Assembly (NCBI RefSeq): GCF_027923225.1
Contig: NZ_BSDI01000025.1
Location: 1-64,000, forward strand
Source of the DNA: Phytohabitans aurantiacus
Lineage (GTDB): Bacteria; Actinomycetota; Actinomycetes; Mycobacteriales; Micromonosporaceae
DNA length: 64,000 nt
Direction: 5' to 3'
In this document: positions 7,729 through 16,266 of the stretch, piece after piece
Position numbering within the stretch: position 1 is the stretch's first letter
Layout of the letters: every line of letters begins with the position of its first letter
Translations under genes and position numbers: made by a program
Notes under the pieces: generated by a model
Seen by the model: the letters and a program-made list of their open reading frames with translations, nothing else
Databases searched by the model: none
Told to the model about the DNA's origin: nothing

Positions 7729-8307
7729 TCACGGGGCCGGAGGCAGGATGCGCTCGACCATGTCGGCGATGAGCTGGTCGTAAGGGTACGGCGCCAGGAC
7801 CTCCGGCACCGTCAGGTCGTCGATGAGCAGGCCGCTCATCGCCAGATACAACAGCACCACGGTGATTTCGTCGCCGGGCAGGCTCGCGCCGAGGTGGAAG
7901 TCGATGCCGTCCTGAAGGTTCGCGCGGAAGACGTCGATGAGCAGAGCACGCACCTCGGGACGGCGGGTGGCTTCGAGGCGCAGTTCGAACATCGCCAGGT
8001 AGCTGCTGCGGTCGCGGCGCATCCGGTCGAGCAGGTCGTAGAGCAGGCGGGTCACGAGCTTGTGGTCGTGCGGCTCGCGCATGGTGGTTTCCACATCGGA
8101 CGGATTCGGGGTGAGGCGTTCGCGGGTGCGCTGGGTCACCTGGTTGAGCAGGTCGTCGCGGTTGGCGAAGTAGTTGGAGGTGGTGCCGTTGGGCACGGCC
8201 GCCTCGGCGTCGACGGCGCGGAAGGTCAGCCCGCGGGAGCCGTCGCGGGCCAGTACCTCGATGGCGGCGTCAAGGAGGGCGGTGCGGCGGCCGGGGTTCT
8301 GGCGCAT
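7729..8307 (-). CDS. TetR-family transcriptional regulator
   Basis: A 192-residue regulator. The N-terminal helix-turn-helix is typical: ALLDAAIEVLARDG, GLTFRAVDAEAAVPNGTTSNYFANRDDLL (residues about 10-53), where SNYFANRDDLL is the recognition helix and the following turn. The C-terminal all-helical ligand domain has no feature that identifies a ligand. It is divergent from the DHFR-like gene with 94 bp between starts, the classical arrangement in which the regulator represses itself and its neighbour. The intergenic direct repeats (separate entry) are the likely binding sites. Confidence 0.92.
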   Translation of the reverse strand: MRQNPGRRTALLDAAIEVLARDGSRGLTFRAVDAEAAVPNGTTSNYFANRDDLLNQVTQRTRERLTPNPSDVETTMREPHDHKLVTRLLYDLLDRMRRDRSSYLAMFELRLEATRRPEVRALLIDVFRANLQDGIDFHLGASLPGDEITVVLLYLAMSGLLIDDLTVPEVLAPYPYDQLIADMVERILPPAP

Positions 8308-8329
8308 GTGACTCCTTCGGTCCGGGAGG

Positions 8330-8374
8330 TTGACACCACTACAGGCACAGTACTACATTCAGACCACTACATTC
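8330..8374 (+). promoter_or_regulatory. Promoter with three 14-bp-spaced ACTACA repeats (TetR operator candidate)
   Basis: A TTGACA box at 8330-8335 and a TACATT box at 8354-8359 are 18 bp apart and point toward the DHFR-like gene. The word ACTACA starts at 8338, 8352 and 8366, exactly 14 bp apart; the last two copies extend to ACTACATTC. The repeats cover the spacer, the -10 box and the start region, so a bound TetR protein would block transcription. The boxes are read by eye. Confidence 0.6.
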
Positions 8375-8401
8375 GGAGTGCTTCGAGAGACGGGGAACCA
8401 C

Positions 8402-8980
8402 ATGCGAAAGCTCATCTACTACGTCGCCACCACCATCGACGGGTTCATCGCCGGGCCGGACGGGCAGTTCGACTTCTTCACGATCGACCCCGAGCTGATG
8501 TCAGTGGTCAACGCCGAGCAGCCCGAGACCGTGCCGACCGCGTTCCGCGCGCAATGCGGGTTGGAAACCGCGCCGAACAAGCGCTTTGACACTGTCCTCA
8601 TGGGACGCGGCACGTATGAGCCGGCGCTCAAGGAGGGCATCACGAGCCCATACGCGCACCTGCGGCAGTACGTGTTCTCCCAGACGCTGAGCGCGGCGGA
8701 TCCCGGGGTCGAGATCGTCTCCAGCGACCCGGTCGAGTTCGTCCAGCGACTCAAGGAGCAGCCCGGACAGGAAATATGGCTGTGCGGCGGCGGCCGCCTG
8801 GCCGGTAGCCTACTGCCGATGATCGACGAACTCATGATCAAGCGCTATCCGGTGATCGCCGGCTCCGGCATACCGATGGTCGACCGGCCCTTCGACCCGG
8901 CCGGATTCGCGGTCACCGGTGTCCGGACGTTCGGCTCCGGCGCCTCCTTCACCACCTACGTCCGGGCATCGGATGGCTGA
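8402..8980 (+). CDS. Dihydrofolate reductase-family (RibD C-terminal-like) oxidoreductase
   Basis: A 192-residue protein. The family signature is plain: an N-terminal MRKLIYYVATTIDGFIAGPDG, TVLMGRGTYE in the middle, and the pyridine-nucleotide site WLCGGGRLAGSLLP followed by IDELMIKRYPVIAGSG. Members use NAD(P)H to reduce pterin- or ribitylamine-like substrates, but many stand-alone copies are of unknown role. The start at 8402 fits both the conserved N-terminus and the GGGGA upstream. Its last 8 bases overlap the start of the hydrolase gene, so the two are co-translated, and both are probably under the divergent TetR regulator. Confidence 0.9.
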   Translation: MRKLIYYVATTIDGFIAGPDGQFDFFTIDPELMSVVNAEQPETVPTAFRAQCGLETAPNKRFDTVLMGRGTYEPALKEGITSPYAHLRQYVFSQTLSAADPGVEIVSSDPVEFVQRLKEQPGQEIWLCGGGRLAGSLLPMIDELMIKRYPVIAGSGIPMVDRPFDPAGFAVTGVRTFGSGASFTTYVRASDG

Positions 8981-9929
8981 CGACCGCGCGGCGTACCGAG
9001 GTGTCGAGGATCGGGCGGTCGCTTGTTACACCGAGGAGCGCTACGAGGACGGCGTCGGATTGCTCCGAGACGCGATGCCTCAATTGCCATCGTGGCGTGC
9101 CGACCTGGCGCACCTGGCAGCCTGCCTGCTCGGTGCGGCGGGTCGGCCCGCCGAGGCGCTGGCCGAGCTGCGGTCCGCCTTCGACGCCGGCGGCTGGTGG
9201 CACCGCCGCATCCTGGTCGACGACGATGACCTCGCGTCCCTGCGTGACCTGCCCGGCTTCGCCGACCTCGTCGAACGGTCCCACGCCCGTGCCCTGGCCG
9301 CCGGCACCGCGACCCGCCCGCCGCTGATCCAGCGGCCCGCCGGCGCCGCCCGGGGCGTCCTGGTCGCGCTGCACGGCGCCGGCGAAGACGCCGACGACGC
9401 CATCGCCGCCTGGAGCGCCGCCGTCGCGGCGGGCTTCGTCCTGCTCGCGCCCGACTCCTCGCAGCGCAACACGCCGACCTACCGGTCCTGGCCCGATCCC
9501 GACGCCGGCCTGCGCGACATCGCCGCCGCGCTCGCCGCGCTGCCGGCCGGTGACCAGGGCCTTCCGCTAATCGCTGGCGGCTTCTCCGCCGGCGGCCGGC
9601 AGGCCATCCTGTGGGCGTTGGCCGGCGAGCCGGGCCGGCCGGCGGGCTTCGTCGCGGTCGCGCCCGCCATCGGGCCGGCGCACCTCGACCCCACACAGTT
9701 CACAGCCGCCGTCGCGCGCGGCGTCACCGGCACGGTCCTGCTCGGTGAGCAGGATGATGATGTACGCGACGACGCGCTCCCGGCAATCGATGGTTTGCGC
9801 CGAGCGGGGCTCCGATGCGCCCTGACCTTGCTCCCCGGATTGGCCCACGCATTCCCCACCGATTTCCCCGACCGCCTCCACAACACCCGAGAACTCACCG
9901 TGATCAGGGCGTCCCTCAAGTCGCTCTAA
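8973..9929 (+). CDS. Alpha/beta hydrolase (phospholipase/carboxylesterase-like) with TPR-like N-terminus
   Basis: A 318-residue protein. Residues about 10-100 are helical and TPR-like, with alternating Ala/Leu pairs, and contain ILVDDDDLASLRDLPGFADLV. From about 120 comes an alpha/beta-hydrolase core: GVLVALHGAG, LLAPDSSQ, and the nucleophile elbow GGFSAGGRQA. An Asp in GEQDDDVRD and a late LPGLAHAFPTDF histidine complete a plausible triad. The substrate is unknown. The ATG overlaps the previous stop (ATGGCTGA). The last residues, IRASLKSL, are encoded by the left arm of the palindrome at 9900-9953. Confidence 0.85.
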   Translation: MADDRAAYRGVEDRAVACYTEERYEDGVGLLRDAMPQLPSWRADLAHLAACLLGAAGRPAEALAELRSAFDAGGWWHRRILVDDDDLASLRDLPGFADLVERSHARALAAGTATRPPLIQRPAGAARGVLVALHGAGEDADDAIAAWSAAVAAGFVLLAPDSSQRNTPTYRSWPDPDAGLRDIAAALAALPAGDQGLPLIAGGFSAGGRQAILWALAGEPGRPAGFVAVAPAIGPAHLDPTQFTAAVARGVTGTVLLGEQDDDVRDDALPAIDGLRRAGLRCALTLLPGLAHAFPTDFPDRLHNTRELTVIRASLKSL

Positions 9930-9953
9930 CGACGTGAGGGACGCCCTGATCAC
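9900..9953. terminator. 19-bp perfect hairpin spanning both convergent 3' ends
   Basis: GTGATCAGGGCGTCCCTCA (9900-9918) pairs perfectly with 9935-9953 around a 16-nt loop that holds the TAA of the hydrolase. The same palindrome encodes the last residues of the P-loop kinase on the other strand. It is expected to act as a bidirectional terminator. A related hairpin with the same GATCAGGGCGT tip lies at the end of the mycosin gene (60878-60919). Confidence 0.75.
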
Positions 9954-10290
9954 GAGCGGAGTCAGTGTCCACGAGGTACCGCGGCCGCGTGGTGATCATG
10001 TCGACGTACCGGGCCAGCTCCGGGCCGAGCACGACGTCCTGGAGCACCGCGGTGAAGCCCGCTCCGGCGTACCCGTCGGCGACCTGGGTCGCGAGCCGGT
10101 ACCGCAGGTCGAGCTGAGCGGCGGCCGGCGTACCCGAGTCCGGCGCCATCTCCGCGCGACCCGAGACGATCATGCGCCGGAACACGTCACCGCGCACATG
10201 CGCCGCGCGCGGCAACCGCTCGGCCAGCCCCTGAGCGACCGTCGACTTCCCCGCCGCCATCACACCCGTGACGACGATGACCTCACCCAC
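9916..10290 (-). CDS. Small P-loop kinase / AAA-type ATPase
   Basis: A protein of 124 residues from the GTG at 10290, which has GGGAGG 5 nt upstream. The frame further upstream has no family similarity. The Walker A motif GVMAAGKST lies at residues about 8-16, followed by VAQGLAERLPRAAHVRGDVFRRMI, in which the HVRGD segment is typical of gluconate-kinase- and chloramphenicol-phosphotransferase-like small-molecule kinases. The substrate is not evident. At this length the C-terminal part of the fold is short. The last residues (about QGVPHVVRAT) come from the shared palindrome and may be an elongated or replaced tail. Confidence 0.8.
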   Translation of the reverse strand: MGEVIVVTGVMAAGKSTVAQGLAERLPRAAHVRGDVFRRMIVSGRAEMAPDSGTPAAAQLDLRYRLATQVADGYAGAGFTAVLQDVVLGPELARYVDMITTRPRYLVDTDSARDQGVPHVVRAT

Positions 10291-10322
10291 CCAAACCTCC
10301 CGATACCCCGGCCCGCGACACC

Positions 10323-10435
10323 AGGCCCTGTCCTGCCGATCATTGTCGGCCTGCGACGGGCCCAGGCGACGACCGGCGGCGCCGGATCCCGCCTGGACTC
10401 CGTCTCGACTCGACATGATCGACAGGACAGGGCCT
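10323..10435. repeat. 113-bp MITE-like element with 21-bp inverted ends
   Basis: The ends AGGCCCTGTCCTGCCGATC.. (10323-10343) and 10415-10435 are inverted copies of each other with one mismatch in 21. They enclose 71 bp without an open frame of interest. The element lies between the divergent starts of the kinase and the sensor kinase genes. It could be a small non-autonomous transposon or a long hairpin. No clear target duplication was seen. Confidence 0.5.
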
Positions 10436-10496
10436 AGCGCCCAGGCCGGGGCGGGGGCGATGATGATTGACCCCGCAGTCAGAAAGTTGAGTCTTC

Positions 10497-12131
10497 GTGG
10501 TCGTGCCGTCCCGCCGCCCCACGCTGGCGGGCCAGTTGCTCGCTTTCCAGCTGGCGATCATCGTCGTCGTACTGGTGGCTGTCGCCGCGCTGTCGCTGGC
10601 CCAGTCGGCGGCGACGTTCAACCGGGTCGAGGGGCGCCGGGTCGCGGCTCTCGCCGAGCAGCTCGCCGACAACCCGCTGGTCCGCGCCCAGCTCGACGCC
10701 CCGGCGCCGGGCGAGACCCTCGCACCGCTGGTGCAGTCGACGCGTACCGAATCGGGCATCACCTCGGTGACCATCGCGAACGCCCGCGGCGTCGTCGTCA
10801 GCTCGACCAACCCGATCCTGGTCGGCACCAGGCTGCCCCTCGGCGAACCGGGCGTGGCGGAGGCGCGCGGCTGGTCGGGCGAGCTGCGCGTCGACGGCGA
10901 ACGCGAGCTGGTCGCCCAGGTACCGGTGCTGGGCGCGGAGAAGGGCAAGATCGGCAAGCATCTGGGCACGGTCATGGTCGGCGAGGCGTCACCGACGCTG
11001 TGGCAGCGGGCGCGCAACGCGTCGAGCAACCTGATCCTGTACCTCGGGCTGGCGAGCGCGATGGGCCTCGTCGGCTCGTGGTTGCTGGCGCGGCGGATCA
11101 AGCGGCAGACCCTCGGGCTGGAGCCGCGCGAGATCGCCGGGCTGGCCGAGCACCGTGAGGCGATGCTGTACGGCATCGCAGAGGGCGTCATCGCGCTCGA
11201 CCCGCATCAGCGGATCACGCTGGTCAACGCGGTCGGGCGTACGCTGCTGGACCTGCCTGAGGAGTGCGTCGGGCGGAGCCTGGCCGAGCTGGGCATCGAG
11301 GGGCGGCTACGCGACGTGCTGACCGGAGTCGACGGCGATGGCACCGACGAGGTCGTGCTGCGCCGCGGGCGGGTGCTGGTCATGAACCGCATGAGCGTGA
11401 CAAAGGACGGCCGGCGCCTCGGATCGGTCACCACATTGCGTGACCGCACCGAGCTCGCCCAGCTCGAGCAGGAGCTCGGATCATTCCGGAGCAGTACCGA
11501 AGTGCTCCGAGCACAGGCGCACGAGTTCGCCAACCAATTGCACACGATCTCGGGCCTCATCCAGCTTGGAGATTACGACGAGGTGGTCCGGTACGTCGAC
11601 GCGCTGGCCCGGCACCGCGAGTCGCTCGACCTGACGCTGACCAGCCGGGTGCACGACACGGCGGTCGCGGCGCTGCTGATGGCCAAGTCGGCGCAGGCGG
11701 CCGAGAGCCGGGTCCAGCTGCGCGTCTCCGAGCGCACGTCGCTCGACCGGCTCGACCCGCGCGACTCGGCCGATGTGGCCACCGTCGTCGGTAACCTCGT
11801 GGACAACGCGGTCGACGCCGCCGCCGCTGGAGAGGCCGGGCACAACGCGTGGGTGGAGGTCGAGCTGCGCCAGGACGCGTCCACTGTGGAGATTGTCGTG
11901 CGCGACTCGGGGCCTGGTGTCGCCCCGGAACTGGCGCAGGAGGTGTTCTCGCACGGGTTCACCACGAAGGCCGCCCAGGAGGGCGAGCGCGGGATCGGCC
12001 TGGCGCTGACGCGCCTGGTCTGCAAGCGGCACGGCGGCGAGGTCGCGGTCACCAACACGGCCGCGGGGGCCGCGTTCACCGCGCGGCTCACGGTGGGGCA
12101 TCCGGTCGCGGTCGTGGAGGCCAACAGATGA
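10497..12131 (+). CDS. CitA/DcuS-type sensor histidine kinase
   Basis: A 544-residue membrane sensor for extracellular di-/tricarboxylates or similar ligands (family knowledge). Residues about 11-36 are a first transmembrane helix. An extracytoplasmic PDC-like sensor domain follows, with the VTIANARGVVVSSTNP and GTRLPLGEPG stretches typical of CitA/DcuS. A second helix lies at about 177-198, then a PAS domain (about 215-310). The dimerisation box RAQAHEFANQLHTISGLIQLG carries the phospho-accepting His342. The ATPase domain shows the N box (GNLVDNAVDA), DSGPGV and GERGIGLAL. The GTG start at 10497 has no strong ribosome site. The last bases overlap the response regulator (ATGA), which is its partner. 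Confidence 0.93.
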   Translation: MVVPSRRPTLAGQLLAFQLAIIVVVLVAVAALSLAQSAATFNRVEGRRVAALAEQLADNPLVRAQLDAPAPGETLAPLVQSTRTESGITSVTIANARGVVVSSTNPILVGTRLPLGEPGVAEARGWSGELRVDGERELVAQVPVLGAEKGKIGKHLGTVMVGEASPTLWQRARNASSNLILYLGLASAMGLVGSWLLARRIKRQTLGLEPREIAGLAEHREAMLYGIAEGVIALDPHQRITLVNAVGRTLLDLPEECVGRSLAELGIEGRLRDVLTGVDGDGTDEVVLRRGRVLVMNRMSVTKDGRRLGSVTTLRDRTELAQLEQELGSFRSSTEVLRAQAHEFANQLHTISGLIQLGDYDEVVRYVDALARHRESLDLTLTSRVHDTAVAALLMAKSAQAAESRVQLRVSERTSLDRLDPRDSADVATVVGNLVDNAVDAAAAGEAGHNAWVEVELRQDASTVEIVVRDSGPGVAPELAQEVFSHGFTTKAAQEGERGIGLALTRLVCKRHGGEVAVTNTAAGAAFTARLTVGHPVAVVEANR

Positions 12132-12805
12132 TCGACGTACTGGTCGTCGACGACGACTTCATGGTCTCGCGCATCCACCGCGGCTTCGTGGAACGGGTGC
12201 CGGGCTTCCGGGTCGTCGGCACCGCCCACACCGGACAGGAGGCGCTGGACGCCGCCGCCGAGTTGCACCCCGACCTGGTGCTGCTCGACCTGTACCTGCC
12301 GGACATCTTCGGCCTCGACGTGGTGACCCGGCTGCGCACCGCCGGCCTCGACTGCGACGTACTGGTCATCTCGGCCGCCCGGGAGTCCGACGCGGTGCGC
12401 GGTGCGGTGCGGCACGGCGTGGTGAACTACCTGCTCAAGCCGTTCGGCTTCGACGACCTGCGGCGGCGGCTGGAGCAGTACGCGGCCCAGCGCAGCGGCA
12501 TGTACGCGGCAGAGGTTCACAACCAGGCCGACGTCGACCGGGTGCTGGCCCGTGCCGCGTCCGGGCGGGCGACCGCCGCCGCCCTGCCCAAAGGACTCAG
12601 CACGGTCACCGCCGGACTCGTCGAGGGCGCTTTGCGGGGCACCGACGAGACAATGTCGGCCGCCGAGTGCGCGCAAAAGGTGGGGATCTCTCGGGTCAGT
12701 GCCCGCCGATACCTCGAGCACCTGCACGACACCGGCAAGGCGGACGTCACGCTGCGCTACGCGGTGCCTGGGCGCCCCGAGCGCCGGTACCGCTGGGTCG
12801 GTTAA
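12128..12805 (+). CDS. CitB/DcuR-type response regulator
   Basis: A 225-residue cytoplasmic regulator. The receiver domain (1-120) has the acidic pocket DDD at 8-10, the phospho-acceptor Asp54 in LLDLYLPD, and Lys in LLKPFGF. A linker is followed by a winged HTH (about 150-225) with TMSAAECAQKVGISRVSARRYLEHL, as in DcuR/CitB. The pair probably controls uptake or breakdown genes for an organic acid, but no transporter gene is adjacent, so the target is unknown. The stop codon overlaps that of the convergent acyltransferase gene by two bases. Confidence 0.94.
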   Translation: MIDVLVVDDDFMVSRIHRGFVERVPGFRVVGTAHTGQEALDAAAELHPDLVLLDLYLPDIFGLDVVTRLRTAGLDCDVLVISAARESDAVRGAVRHGVVNYLLKPFGFDDLRRRLEQYAAQRSGMYAAEVHNQADVDRVLARAASGRATAAALPKGLSTVTAGLVEGALRGTDETMSAAECAQKVGISRVSARRYLEHLHDTGKADVTLRYAVPGRPERRYRWVG

Positions 12806-14349
12806 CTGGTCGGGTCAATAGCCGGCTCGGGTCGGTGCACTCCGCGCGGCCGGTACCCGAGCGCACCGCTCTCCCCCAGCACGTCGGCGAGCAGCCAGAC
12901 GATGGCGAGCCACATCTCGGTACCCATGAGGCTGGCCTCGTGCTCGGAACCGGTCGTGGGAGCCGGACTGAACGCGAACCCGGCGCCGGGTCGCCAGCTC
13001 GACAGCGCGGCGTCGAGCCGTTCCCGCGCCCACGCGTGCGCGTCGCCGCGACGATGCCGGGTCTGCTGCCCGCACAGCCACAGTGGATGGATCACGTCGA
13101 GCACGTCGCACGCGGTGCCCCGGCCGTCGCCGAAGAACCCGGCGTCCCGGCTGTGCGCGAGCACCGCGTCGATCGTCGCCTCCGGACGCGGCACCGGCAG
13201 CCCGAACTGCGCGAACGTGCCCCGAGTCAGCCGGTAGTACCCGTTGACCGGCTGGCGGAAGCGCTCGGCCGCCGTGGGCGCGCCCCACAGTCCGGTCCAC
13301 CGATCCTGGCGGGTCAGCAGCCACCCGAACAGCGCTTCGAGCGGCGCCGGCGCGCCGAGTCGCCGGTTCCACAGCAGGGCGGTGCCGAAGGCGTCGACCC
13401 ACGCACCGGCCGACCACGCGGCCGTCTGCCAGGGCAGGCCGTCCAAGCGCGCGACCAGGCCGTCGTGGTCCAGGCTGATCGGGTACTCGAAAGGCGCACC
13501 GAGCAGATCGAGCGCGTACCCGACGCACAGGATGTGGTAATCCTCCCTGCTCTGTTGCTTGAGCCAATCGACCAGATTGCTCGCAGGCAATTGCGGGGGC
13601 GGCGCGCCGAGCAATAGGTCGGAGATCTCCACGGCATCGCACGTGGCACGCACGTCCAATGCACCGCCGATTTGATTGATGAACCGGCTGTGCTCCGGCT
13701 GCCAGTACCGGTCGAGCAGCGCCGGCGCCTCCTCCCGCGCCCGGTCCGCGAAGCGCGTCAGCCGCGCGGTGAGGTCGCCCGCCCGCGTGCCCGACTTCTC
13801 GCGCCGGTCCCGGACGCGCCGGGCCGGATTGCCCGCCATGATCGACCACGGCGGCACGTCCTTCGTAACGACGGCGCCCGCGCCGATCACGCTGTGCTCA
13901 CCGATGGTGACCCCGTCGACGACGATCGCGCTGGAACCGATCCAGACGTCATCGCCCACCGTGATGCCCTTGGTGGTGATCGGCTGCTCGTGCACCGGCC
14001 GGTCGGGAGCCATCGAGTGGTTGAAGCCGAGCAACGAGGCGTGCGAGCCGACGCGGACGCCGTCGCCGAGCCGCACCCGCCCGCGCACCACCGCGTACGG
14101 GTTGAGCGTCGAGTTGTCGCCGATCTCCACGTCGTCGGTCAGGTACACGTGCGCGGCGATGTACGAGTCCCGGCCGATCCGCAGCGTCGTCTCATGGATC
14201 GCGGCCAGCGGCGACAGGTACGTGCGCTCGCCGACCTCCCGCACGCCCCGCTCGCGAAGTGTCCTTTGCCACGCCACCTGGATGGAACGTTCTTCGTCTG
14301 TGGCCTGTGACCAGTACAGCCAGGGCAGGAAGTCGTACATGATCTCCAT
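12802..14349 (-). CDS. Left-handed beta-helix acyltransferase fused to a large helical domain
   Basis: The protein has 515 residues. Residues about 50-190 carry hexapeptide repeats of the LbH acyltransferase fold (IGRDSYIAAHVYLTDDVEIGDNSTL, IGEHSVIGAGAVVTKDVPPWSIMAGNPA), close to maltose/galactoside O-acetyltransferases, with GFNHSM supplying the likely catalytic His. Residues about 200-515 are helical and Trp-rich (WLKQQSREDY, PWQTAAWSAGAWVDAFGTAL, HPLWLC), reminiscent of an alpha/alpha-toroid such as cyclases or glycosidases. The joint function is unknown; transfer of an acetyl group to a polysaccharide or glycolipid fits the glycosyltransferase next door. ATGs at 14349 and 14340 are both possible starts; neither has an ideal ribosome site. 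Confidence 0.8.
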   Translation of the reverse strand: MEIMYDFLPWLYWSQATDEERSIQVAWQRTLRERGVREVGERTYLSPLAAIHETTLRIGRDSYIAAHVYLTDDVEIGDNSTLNPYAVVRGRVRLGDGVRVGSHASLLGFNHSMAPDRPVHEQPITTKGITVGDDVWIGSSAIVVDGVTIGEHSVIGAGAVVTKDVPPWSIMAGNPARRVRDRREKSGTRAGDLTARLTRFADRAREEAPALLDRYWQPEHSRFINQIGGALDVRATCDAVEISDLLLGAPPPQLPASNLVDWLKQQSREDYHILCVGYALDLLGAPFEYPISLDHDGLVARLDGLPWQTAAWSAGAWVDAFGTALLWNRRLGAPAPLEALFGWLLTRQDRWTGLWGAPTAAERFRQPVNGYYRLTRGTFAQFGLPVPRPEATIDAVLAHSRDAGFFGDGRGTACDVLDVIHPLWLCGQQTRHRRGDAHAWARERLDAALSSWRPGAGFAFSPAPTTGSEHEASLMGTEMWLAIVWLLADVLGESGALGYRPRGVHRPEPAIDPTS

Positions 14350-14405
14350 CCTGCCGGTCCGGCTCAGGTGGCGCGCAGCCGGACACATGCCATGATCCGA
14401 TCATA

Positions 14406-16097
14406 ATGACGACCACGCCACGGTGGCTGCGGCGCGGGCTGCTCGCCCTCGCCGTGGCCGCGCTCCTCGCCCAGATGGCGGCCGCGATGCTCACGACGGC
14501 CGTCGGGCAGACCTCGACGATCGACGAGCCCGTGTACGCGGGCGCGGCGCTGGTGCAGCTCCAGGAGCGCAGCCTGCGGTACAACCCGGAGCACCCGCCG
14601 CTCGGCAAACTGATCATCGGCGCCGGACTGTCGTACGGCGATGCCAGGATCGATCCGGGGTTCGTCGGCAACCAGACCGAGCTCGGCAGGTGGCTGCAGT
14701 ACGAGTCCGGGCAGGACCCGGCGCGGACCATGCTGCTGGCGCGCCTCCCCGTCATCGTCATGACGCTGCTTTTCGGGCTTGTGGTCTTCGGTTTCGCGCG
14801 CGACGTCGCCGGGTGGCTGGGCGGGCTGGCGGCGCTGACCCTGTACGCGTTCTCGCCCGATGTGATCGCGCACGGGTCGCTGGCGACGCTCGACGCTCTG
14901 GTCTCAGGCTTCCTCATCACGGCGTTGTGGATGGTGTGGCGGGCCCGGCGGCGGCCACTGCCATACCTCCCGCTGGCCGGGCTGGCGCTGGGGGCCGCGC
15001 TCGCGACGAAGATGTCCGCGCTGGCCGGGGCGCCGGTCGTGCTCGCCCTGGCCACCTTGTCCGTGTGGCACGCGACGCGACAATCACCCGGCGAGGCGTC
15101 GTCCGCGACTGGCGGGATCAGGGTGGCTTCCGGGCAGGGCGCGCGCGGCGCCGGGCGGCGGCGGGTCCTCGCGGTCGGCGTGGCGGCCGCGTTCGGGGTC
15201 GGTTTGATCGCCGTGGGCGTGGTGTGGGCCAGCTACCTGGCCGTCGACCCGGACCTGGTGTGGGTGGCGCCGCCCGACCTACCCGCCGTACACGGCCTAC
15301 GCGCGCTCCTCGTCGACGCGCTCCCCTTCCCCCAGCCGTACCGCGACGGGATGCGGGTCCAGTTCGGGTTCGAGGACGGCAAGTTCGGCGGGTACCTCTT
15401 CGGGCGCAACTACTCCGGTTCCCTTTGGTACTACCAGCCCGCCGCCCTGCTGGTGAAGACGCCGCTCGGGATGCTCGCCCTCTGGCTGGCCGGCGTGGTG
15501 GCGATGCTGTCGGTGCGGCGGCTGAGGGCGGCCGCCCCGTACGTGCTGCTGCCGGCTGCGGTACTGCTAGCTGCCGCAATGACGGGCGACCGCGACTTCG
15601 GCACCCGGTACACCCTCTTCATGCCGATGCTGCTCGCGGTCGCCGCGGCGGCTGTGGCGGTCGTGCCCTGGCGCCCGGGTCTCGTGCGGGCCGCGATGGC
15701 GGCGCTGGTCCTCTTCGTGGCGATCAGTTCACTGCGAACGTTCCCTTACTACCTGCCGTACTCGAACGAGGCGTTCGGTGGGCCATCGAAGACCTACCTG
15801 CGGCTGCACGATTCCAATGTGGACTGGGGCCAGGATCTGGGACGGTTGGCGGAACGCCTGCGTACGCGATATCCGGACGAGCAGATCTGGCTCGTGTATC
15901 GCGGCAGCGGCGAGCCCGACTACTACGAGATCAAGTTTCGCGACCCGCTGCGCACGCCGCCGGACGAGGTGCGCGGCCTGCTCGTCGTCTCGAACAGCAC
16001 GCTCGCAAAGGCCATCAACGGGCCGCTGGCGGATCTCGTGGCGACCAGCACCAAGATCGACGACGTGGGCCACTCCATCACGATCTTCCGCCGCTGA
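14406..16097 (+). CDS. Membrane glycosyltransferase of the GT39/GT83 (ArnT/PMT) type
   Basis: A 563-residue integral membrane enzyme that uses a polyprenyl-phosphate sugar as donor (family knowledge). Helix 1 (about 10-32) is followed by the conserved acidic motif STIDEPVYAG, with Asp40-Glu41 as probable catalytic or metal residues. Next come YNPEHPPLGKLI and around ten further hydrophobic helices. A loop at about 225-250 is low-complexity. The C-terminal part (about 450-563) is a soluble extracytoplasmic domain, with SNVDWGQDLGRLAERL as often seen in this branch. The divergent acyltransferase 56 bp away suggests a shared role in modifying a cell-surface glycan or protein. Confidence 0.88.
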   Translation: MTTTPRWLRRGLLALAVAALLAQMAAAMLTTAVGQTSTIDEPVYAGAALVQLQERSLRYNPEHPPLGKLIIGAGLSYGDARIDPGFVGNQTELGRWLQYESGQDPARTMLLARLPVIVMTLLFGLVVFGFARDVAGWLGGLAALTLYAFSPDVIAHGSLATLDALVSGFLITALWMVWRARRRPLPYLPLAGLALGAALATKMSALAGAPVVLALATLSVWHATRQSPGEASSATGGIRVASGQGARGAGRRRVLAVGVAAAFGVGLIAVGVVWASYLAVDPDLVWVAPPDLPAVHGLRALLVDALPFPQPYRDGMRVQFGFEDGKFGGYLFGRNYSGSLWYYQPAALLVKTPLGMLALWLAGVVAMLSVRRLRAAAPYVLLPAAVLLAAAMTGDRDFGTRYTLFMPMLLAVAAAAVAVVPWRPGLVRAAMAALVLFVAISSLRTFPYYLPYSNEAFGGPSKTYLRLHDSNVDWGQDLGRLAERLRTRYPDEQIWLVYRGSGEPDYYEIKFRDPLRTPPDEVRGLLVVSNSTLAKAINGPLADLVATSTKIDDVGHSITIFRR

Positions 16098-16266
16098 CCC
16101 GGCGCCCACGCGCACCTCGTGCGCCGTCCGCTGGTTCCGTGTCGCGTCCGGCACAAGGGGTCCGCTGCGCGGATCGGGACAATCTGGTCGGTGGGCGCGC
16201 GTAGCGCCGGCCCGGACGCGGTTGGTCGGGGTCGAAGCGGCGCGATCGCCCTTCCTCGACGACGTC

